A program made the position numbers and the translations under genes. The notes below the pieces were generated by a model, which did no database searches, was not told the origin of the DNA, and worked only from the letters and a program-made list of their open reading frames with translations. A stretch of 5,394 nt of DNA from Deltaproteobacteria bacterium (lineage in GTDB: Bacteria > Myxococcota_A > Bradymonadia > UBA7976 > VGTA01), in assembly GCA_016874875.1 (NCBI GenBank), contig VGTA01000280.1, positions 1 to 5,394 of the forward strand, written 5' to 3'. Positions 1 through 4,344 of the stretch are shown piece after piece (the first letter of the stretch is position 1; each line of letters opens with the position of its first letter).

Positions 1-43
1 ACTCACTCACTCACTCACTCACTCACTCACTCACTCACTCACT
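1..43. repeat. ACTC tetranucleotide simple sequence repeat
   Basis: Ten perfect copies of ACTC plus a partial ACT, without interruption, cut off by the left window edge, so the true copy number is unknown. It ends 14 bases before the ATG of the small membrane-protein gene. Read on the + strand it has no stop in any frame and encodes a Thr-His-Ser-Leu tetrapeptide repeat. Read on the - strand it gives GAGT, with a TGA every 12 bases in every frame. Tetranucleotide tracts of this length are known sites of slipped-strand copy-number change in bacteria, but whether this one varies cannot be seen from one sequence. Being at the edge, it may also be the place where an assembly broke. Confidence 0.95.
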
Positions 44-44
44 T

Positions 45-48
45 AGGA
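45..48 (+). promoter_or_regulatory. Ribosome binding site for the small membrane-protein gene
   Basis: AGGA lies 9 bases upstream of the ATG at 58, within normal Shine-Dalgarno spacing. It sits just two bases after the ACTC tract, so any change in tract length would alter the leader directly upstream of this site. It supports initiation at the ATG at 58 independently of any longer reading frame through the repeat. Confidence 0.5.
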
Positions 49-57
49 TATCTCCCT

Positions 58-231
58 ATGCTCAGCAAAATCGTGATCGCCATCGCCGTGTACGCCGCGG
101 GCTTCTATAGCGGCCTGCAGTACCAGACCTCCGCGAGCCCCAAGGAGGCCACCCTCAAGCACCTGCAGGACCTCGGCGAGAAGGGGCGCGAGAAGGGCGA
201 GAAGGTCCTGCGGGTGCTCCAGGAGGAGTGA
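58..231 (+). CDS. Small single-pass membrane protein, unknown function (57 aa)
   Basis: I do not recognise a named family. The ATG has an AGGA site 9 bases upstream. Residues 1-4 are Met-Leu-Ser-Lys, followed by a hydrophobic stretch at about 5-19 (rich in Ile, Val, Ala, with Tyr and Phe) that looks like a membrane anchor or uncleaved signal. The rest is a charged, probably helical tail from about residue 27, rich in Lys, Glu and Gln with Leu spacing suggestive of a short coiled coil. With one Lys before the hydrophobic stretch and a Lys/Arg-rich but also Glu-rich tail, topology is unclear. Fifty-five of 57 codons end in G or C although the gene is only about 65% G+C, so codon use fits the host and supports real coding. 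The same frame is open leftwards through the ACTC tract to the window edge, so a longer protein with a Thr-His-Ser-Leu repeat before this Met is possible. The next gene starts 53 bases downstream on the same strand. Confidence 0.65.
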   Translation: MLSKIVIAIAVYAAGFYSGLQYQTSASPKEATLKHLQDLGEKGREKGEKVLRVLQEE

Positions 232-256
232 CGGTGTCCCTCAACCGCTGAGCGCG

Positions 257-271
257 GCCGCCGTAGGCGGC
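257..271 (+). other. Short perfect hairpin beside a ribosome binding site
   Basis: GCCGCC and GGCGGC form a 6-bp perfect stem around a GTA loop, directly abutting the GAGGAGG site of the following gene. If formed in mRNA it would sit at the edge of the ribosome's landing site and could tune initiation. In DNA this GC-rich, short palindromes arise often by chance, and there is no T-run, so it is not a terminator. Confidence 0.25.
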
Positions 272-278
272 GAGGAGG
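272..278 (+). promoter_or_regulatory. Strong ribosome binding site fixing a GTG start
   Basis: GAGGAGG ends 6 bases before the GTG at 285. It decides the start of the long + strand gene. In that frame TGA (249-251) and TAG (264-266) close the reading frame upstream, and no other start codon lies between TAG and the GTG. Confidence 0.85.
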
Positions 279-284
279 TGGCGG

Positions 285-2036
285 GTGAGCGCGACCGAGA
301 CTCCCGCGGCGCCCCCCGACGAGGGCGGCGGCCTCCTACTAGAGCTCTGCGCGCCGCCCACGCCGCTCGCCGATGAGCTCTTGGAGGAGGCGCGCGCGCG
401 CGGCCTCCGCGCCCGCCGCGTCGCCCCCCTCGCCGGCGAGCCGAGCTTTGGCCTCGAGCCCCCCCGCGCCGCCGACGCCGCGCGCGTCCCCTCGGCGCTC
501 GCCGCGCTCCTCGCCCCGCTCCGCGCCCCGCTCCTAGCGCCCACGCTCAGCCCCGCCGCCCCGGCGGCGCGCCCCGAGGGCCGCCCCTGGCGCCTGCACC
601 TCCACGACGACGCCGGGCTGGCGGCGGCGCGGGTGGTGGTGCAGGGGGCGAGCGCCGCGCTCAGCGAGCGCCTCGCCGGCGAGCTGCGCGCCTGCGGGCT
701 GCCGGAGGTGCGCGCGCAGCTCGGCGCGCCGCTGCGAGCGACGCTGCGCTACGGCGGCGCCGCCCCCCTGGCGCTGGCGACCGCCGCGTGGCGCGCCGCG
801 CGCCTCGGCCTCGACGTGACCTGGGAGCGCGCGTGGGGGGCGCACGAGCAAGACGTGTGGCTCTACGCCCCCAACCCCGCGCGGCGCGGGGCGCGCCTGC
901 GGGCGAGCGTCCCGCTGTGGCTCTGGTGTGACGACTCGGCGCGCGCGGAGCCCCTGCGCGCCGCCCTCGCCGCCCGCGGCTATGACGCCCGCCTCGCCCC
1001 CGGCGCCGCGCTCCTCGCCGCGCACCCGGCGGCGCAGGTGGGCGCGTGCCTCGGCCCCCTCGCCGAGGACCCCGACGAGGGCGAGCGCCTGCGCGCCGCG
1101 GTGGCGGCGCTGCTCGAAGGCGAGGGGGGCGACGCGGCGCGCTACCCCGCGCGCCTGCTCGACCCCGACCACCCTCTCCTCCTCGCCCTCGCGCCCCACG
1201 ACATGCACCTCCGCGTCCTGTCGGCGCACGTGCTCTTGCCGTCGGCGGCGGCGCGCGTCGGGGCGCTGCGCCCGCGCGGGGGCGGCGACCTCGCGCGCTG
1301 GGCGGTGCGCGTGTGCTGCGACGACGACGCCCTCGCCGCCCTCGCCCTCCGCGCCCTCCACGCCGCCGGCTTCCCCCACGCCGCGCGCGGCGCGCCGCCC
1401 TCGGGGCGCGCCCTCGGCCTTGAGGTGCAGTGGGGTGAGGCGCGCGCCTTCCCGGGGGCGCGGCGGGCGCTCTGGGCGGCGCTCGAGCGCCTCCCCGCCC
1501 TCGACGCCCTCGAGCCGCGCGCCGAGGAGCCCGAGGGGCGCTGGGAGGCGCCCCTCCTCGACCCCGACGAGGTGCGCGTGACGCTCTGCGCCGCGGACCT
1601 CGACCCCGCGCGCCGCCGCGCGCGCCTGCGGGCTGCGGCGGCGGGCCTTGAGGTGGTGCTGTGCGCCGACGAACGCGAGGCGGCGCCCCTCGCGCGCGCC
1701 CTCGGCGACCTCCACCCCGCCGCCCTCGAGGCGCTCGACGCCGAGGGCTGGGGGGACCTCGTGGCCTCGCTGCCCGCCCCCTCCCGCGCCCTCGAGGCCC
1801 GCGCGGCGGCGCTGCAGGCAGAGCCCGGCGGGGGCGAGGAGCGCGGCGGGGAGGGCGCGGGGCCCTCACTCGGCCCGCGCGGCCTCGCCCTCGCGTGCGG
1901 CGAGGTGCGCTGCGGGCGCGTCCCCCTCGGCGTCGCCGCCTGGGTGCTGCGGGAGGTGGAGCGCTGCGTGGGGCGCCGCCCCGCCCTCGTGCGCGACGCC
2001 CGCCTCCCCCCTCACGAGCTGTGGGTGCTCGCCTGA
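285..2036 (+). CDS. Repeat protein of unknown function with ferredoxin-like modules (583 aa)
   Basis: No known family recognised. The GTG start is forced by in-frame stops at 249 and 264 and by the GAGGAGG site. A strand-helix-strand unit recurs: a hydrophobic strand, often ending in Cys, then an amphipathic helix ending in Gly, then a second strand. Units lie at about residues 17-48, 116-146, 210-240, 340-370 and 430-461. Units three and four align without gaps at a 130-residue offset (C215/C345, D216/D346, D217/D347, L228/L358, G232/G362, Y233/F363). Units two to four are followed by another strand, helix and strand, suggesting tandem beta-alpha-beta-beta-alpha-beta (ferredoxin-like) modules. 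Trp is frequent. A Gly/Glu linker (about 512-530) precedes a C-terminal module (533-583). There is no signal peptide or membrane segment, so it is probably cytoplasmic. Its last 171 bases overlap the opposing exonuclease gene. It may be co-transcribed with the small membrane-protein gene upstream. The coding call is firm. The fold is inferred, and the function is unknown. Confidence 0.85.
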   Translation: MSATETPAAPPDEGGGLLLELCAPPTPLADELLEEARARGLRARRVAPLAGEPSFGLEPPRAADAARVPSALAALLAPLRAPLLAPTLSPAAPAARPEGRPWRLHLHDDAGLAAARVVVQGASAALSERLAGELRACGLPEVRAQLGAPLRATLRYGGAAPLALATAAWRAARLGLDVTWERAWGAHEQDVWLYAPNPARRGARLRASVPLWLWCDDSARAEPLRAALAARGYDARLAPGAALLAAHPAAQVGACLGPLAEDPDEGERLRAAVAALLEGEGGDAARYPARLLDPDHPLLLALAPHDMHLRVLSAHVLLPSAAARVGALRPRGGGDLARWAVRVCCDDDALAALALRALHAAGFPHAARGAPPSGRALGLEVQWGEARAFPGARRALWAALERLPALDALEPRAEEPEGRWEAPLLDPDEVRVTLCAADLDPARRRARLRAAAAGLEVVLCADEREAAPLARALGDLHPAALEALDAEGWGDLVASLPAPSRALEARAAALQAEPGGGEERGGEGAGPSLGPRGLALACGEVRCGRVPLGVAAWVLREVERCVGRRPALVRDARLPPHELWVLA

Positions 2037-2885
2037 GGGGCAGCCCCCCGCCGCCCACCCGCGCCCGCGCGCGGTGAGACGCGCGCCGCGCCCGCGGGAG
2101 TCGAGTTCGACGAGTCCCACCTCCACCAGCTCGCGCGCGTGGCGCTCGAACTCCTCCTTGGCGCCGAGGGCGCCCTGCAGGTCACGGCGCCACGCCGTGC
2201 AGGGCGCCTCGGGGGCGGCGGCGGCGCGGGCGGCGAGGGCGGCGAGCAGGTCCGCGGCGCCGGGCGTGAGCGCGGCGGGGTCGAGGCAGCGCGCCAGCAC
2301 CCGCCAGGCGGCCAAGGCGTCGCTGAGCGCCTCGTGGGCGCGCCCCTCGCGCGCCTCGCCGAGCGCGTCGAGGGCGCGCGCGAGGCTGAAGCCCGCCCCC
2401 CCCTCCCCCCGCCGGCGCCGCCAGCGCTCAAAGGCGCGCTGCGCGTCGAGGGGGCGCCAGGGGGGCAGGGCGACGCCGTGGGCGCGCGCCTCGCGCGTGA
2501 GCAGCGCCCCGTCGGTGCCGCCCCAGGTGATGAGCGCGAGGGGGTCGTCGGGGCGGGGGCAGCGCGCCCGCAGGGGCGCGCACCACCCCCAGAGCGCCCC
2601 GAGCGCCTCGGGCAGCGGCGGGGCGGCGTCGGCGCGCTCCTGCGTGATGCCGGTGAGGCGCACGCAGAAGGGCGTGAGCGCGGGCTCGCGGGTGGGGCGC
2701 ACATCGGTGGAGAAGAGGGCGAGCGGCGCGGGCCCAAAGGGGGCGAGGGCGGCGGCGCCCACCTCGAGCAGCTCGGCGCGGCGTGACTGCTGCGCGCGCT
2801 CGGGCGTCCCCGGCTCCCAGCAGGTCGCCTCCACGTCGAGGGCGAGCCAGAGCCCGAGGGGCGGCGGCGCCGGCGGCGGATTCAA
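1866..2885 (-). CDS. DEDDh 3'-5' exonuclease, ERI1-like, with possible winged-helix tail (339 aa)
   Basis: A metal-dependent 3'-5' exonuclease of the DnaQ/ERI1-like superfamily, probably acting on RNA or DNA ends in the cytoplasm. ExoI motif Asp-Val-Glu-Ala-Thr-Cys gives D17 and E19, and the Asp/Glu-Ala-Thr-Cys form is typical of the ERI1-like branch. A conserved Phe-Cys..Leu-Thr-Gly-Ile-Thr-Gln segment spans residues 73-82. ExoII gives D125 in Trp-Gly-Gly-Thr-Asp, and ExoIII gives H184 and D189 in the H-x4-D pattern. All five catalytic residues are present. Residues about 207-277 look like a winged helix (helices, then Gly-Leu-Val-Glu, then Leu-Thr-x-Arg-Gly), which is an inference. From about residue 282 the tail is low-complexity and antisense to the opposing gene. 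The start is TTG at 2885, 19 bases after the decarboxylase stop. No better start precedes the ExoI motif, and the ribosome site is weak, so coupling to the upstream gene is likely. The substrate cannot be told. Confidence 0.92.
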   Translation of the reverse strand: MNPPPAPPPLGLWLALDVEATCWEPGTPERAQQSRRAELLEVGAAALAPFGPAPLALFSTDVRPTREPALTPFCVRLTGITQERADAAPPLPEALGALWGWCAPLRARCPRPDDPLALITWGGTDGALLTREARAHGVALPPWRPLDAQRAFERWRRRRGEGGAGFSLARALDALGEAREGRAHEALSDALAAWRVLARCLDPAALTPGAADLLAALAARAAAAPEAPCTAWRRDLQGALGAKEEFERHARELVEVGLVELDSRGRGARLTARGRGWAAGGCPSGEHPQLVRGEAGVAHEGGAAPHAALHLPQHPGGDAEGDAPAAHLAAREGEAARAE

Positions 2886-2904
2886 GAGCCGCTCACGGGC
2901 GCGC

Positions 2905-4344
2905 TCACCGCGCTGAGGACGGCGCGCACGCGGGCGCCACCTCCTCCACGGCGTCGAGGAGGGCGCGGAGGTCGTTGAGCGTGAGCTCGGGATTCACCAC
3001 CGCCGCGCGCACCACCGCGCGCCCGCCCATCAGCGCGTAGCCCACCAGCGCGCGCCGCGTCAGGCGCAGGCGCTCGCAGACCTCCTCGCTCGACCGCCCC
3101 ACGTACTCAAAACAGACGTTGAGGAAGGGCGGCTCCTCGGTGAGGCGGAGGCGGGGGCGGCGGCGGACCTCGTCGGCGAGGGCGAGGGCGAGGTCGCGGA
3201 GGCGGTCTGCGCGCGCCGCCCACCCCTCGTCGCCGTGGTAGCGCCACGCCGCCCACAGCTTGAGCGCGTCGTCGCGGCGCCCGCACTGCAGCGAGCGCGT
3301 GCCGGGGTTGAGGGCGTCGCCGTCCGCCTGAAACAGGTAGCTCGCCGACTCCGAGAGCGCGCGCGCCGGCGCGAGGGGATCGCGCGTGAGGAGCGCCGAG
3401 CAGGTGAGGGGCACGCCCATGGCCTTGTGGGCGTCCCAGGTGAACGAGTCAGCGCGCGCGGCGCCGGCGCAGAGGGGGCGGAGGCGGGGCGACCAGAGCG
3501 CCGCGCCCCCAAAGGCGCCGTCCACGTGGAGCCACCCGCCCTCCCCCGCCGCCACGTCAGCGAGCGCGTCGAGCGGGTCAAAGGCACCGCGGACGGTGGT
3601 GCCGGCGGTGGCGTTGATCATCATGGGGCGCAGGCCGGCGGCGCGGTCGGCGCGCAGGCGCGCGGCGAGGAGGTCGGGGCGCATGCGCCCCTCCGCGTCG
3701 CACTCCACCGCCACCACGTGGGCGCGCCCGAGGCCCATCACGCCCGCGCCCTTGCGCACGGAGTAGTGGTCCTCCGCCGACGTGTAGAGTCGCGCCTCGC
3801 GCGGCAGCCCCTCCTCGCGCGCGCTCGGCCCAAACGCGTGGTCGCGCGCGCAGAGCATGGCGGCGAGGTTGGAGAGGCTGCCGCCGGGCGCGAACAGCCC
3901 CCCCCCCTCCCCCTCGGGGTAGCCGAGGGCGCGGCGCAGCCCGCGGAGCACCTCGAGCTCCATGAGCACCAGCGGCCCCGCCACCTTGTAGGTGTACATG
4001 GAGTGGTTGGCGAGGCTGGCGAGCATGTCGGCGGGGGCGGCGACGGGGTCGCGGCCGGCGAACAGCTGATTAAAGAAGCGCGGCCCCGACGTGGCGGGCG
4101 CGGCGCGCAGGAGCGCCACCACGTCGTCCATCACGGCGTGGAGCGGCGCGCCGCGCGCTGGCAGGGCGAGCGTGTGGCGGCGCGCCGCCTCCTCGGGGGG
4201 GAGGGGGGCGCGCACGGGCTCCGCGACATCGGCGCGGAGGAGCTCGAGCGCGTCGACGGAGAGGCGCGCGAGGGTCTCCTCGAGGGCGGCAGCGCCGCGC
4301 GGCCAAGGGGTGGTGACGAGGACAGGGGTGAGCGGCGCGTTCAT
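2905..4344 (-). CDS. Group II PLP-dependent amino-acid decarboxylase, glutamate/cysteine-sulfinate type (479 aa)
   Basis: It removes the alpha-carboxyl of an acidic amino acid using pyridoxal phosphate, in the cytoplasm. Landmarks in order: Phe-Phe-Asn-Gln-Leu-Phe-Ala-Gly at 90-97; a Tyr-Thr-Tyr-Lys-Val-Ala-Gly-Pro stretch at 117-124; the phosphate-side Gly-Gly-Ser-Leu-Ser-Asn at 154-159; H193 in Asp-His-Tyr-Ser-Val-Arg-Lys, the ring-stacking His; Thr-Ala-Gly-Thr-Thr at 246-250; D275 in His-Val-Asp-Gly-Ala-Phe, which pairs with the pyridine nitrogen; and K307 in Trp-Asp-Ala-His-Lys, the Schiff-base lysine. Ser-Tyr-Leu-Phe-Gln (335-339) and Gln-Cys-Gly-Arg-Arg (353-357) are typical of the GAD/CSAD branch. 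The length is normal, and all catalytic residues are intact. Glutamate (GABA), aspartate (beta-alanine) and cysteine sulfinate (hypotaurine) are all possible substrates, and I cannot choose. The ATG overlaps the upstream hydrolase stop as ATGA. The frame is open further upstream, but that part is arginine-rich antisense-type sequence lying over the hydrolase gene. Confidence 0.96.
   Translation of the reverse strand: MNAPLTPVLVTTPWPRGAAALEETLARLSVDALELLRADVAEPVRAPLPPEEAARRHTLALPARGAPLHAVMDDVVALLRAAPATSGPRFFNQLFAGRDPVAAPADMLASLANHSMYTYKVAGPLVLMELEVLRGLRRALGYPEGEGGGLFAPGGSLSNLAAMLCARDHAFGPSAREEGLPREARLYTSAEDHYSVRKGAGVMGLGRAHVVAVECDAEGRMRPDLLAARLRADRAAGLRPMMINATAGTTVRGAFDPLDALADVAAGEGGWLHVDGAFGGAALWSPRLRPLCAGAARADSFTWDAHKAMGVPLTCSALLTRDPLAPARALSESASYLFQADGDALNPGTRSLQCGRRDDALKLWAAWRYHGDEGWAARADRLRDLALALADEVRRRPRLRLTEEPPFLNVCFEYVGRSSEEVCERLRLTRRALVGYALMGGRAVVRAAVVNPELTLNDLRALLDAVEEVAPACAPSSAR
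4341..4344 (-). promoter_or_regulatory. ATGA stop/start overlap coupling hydrolase and decarboxylase
   Basis: On the - strand the four bases read ATGA. They combine the decarboxylase ATG (4344-4342) with the hydrolase TGA (4343-4341). A GAGG lies only 4 bases upstream of the ATG, slightly closer than ideal, so re-initiation by ribosomes finishing the hydrolase is the likely route of decarboxylase translation. Confidence 0.85.

Noticed and set aside
1..43. Telomere-like terminal repeat
   Set aside because: ACTC is not a known telomeric unit, and the tract leads within 14 bases into a coding gene with a ribosome site. Its edge position is better explained by assembly breaking or by the window cut.
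44..49. TAGGAT as a -10 promoter element
   Set aside because: It matches TATAAT at only four of six positions, there is no -35 partner in the repeat, and it would place the transcript start almost at the ATG.
534..2058. Long open frames on the - strand opposite the 583-aa gene (534-1715 and 661-2058)
   Set aside because: Their products are Arg/Gly/Pro/Ala-rich and His-rich low complexity without any domain, as expected from antisense of stop-poor GC-rich coding DNA. The + strand protein has balanced composition, a strong ribosome site and internal repeats.
2037..2100. Intrinsic terminator after the 583-aa gene
   Set aside because: GC-rich inverted segments exist but no T-run follows on either strand, and the region is coding for the exonuclease.
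2884..2908. GTG at 2908 overlapping the decarboxylase stop as a GTGA start for the exonuclease
   Set aside because: It is out of frame with the exonuclease and reaches TGA after eight codons. The in-frame TTG at 2885 is the only workable start before the ExoI motif.
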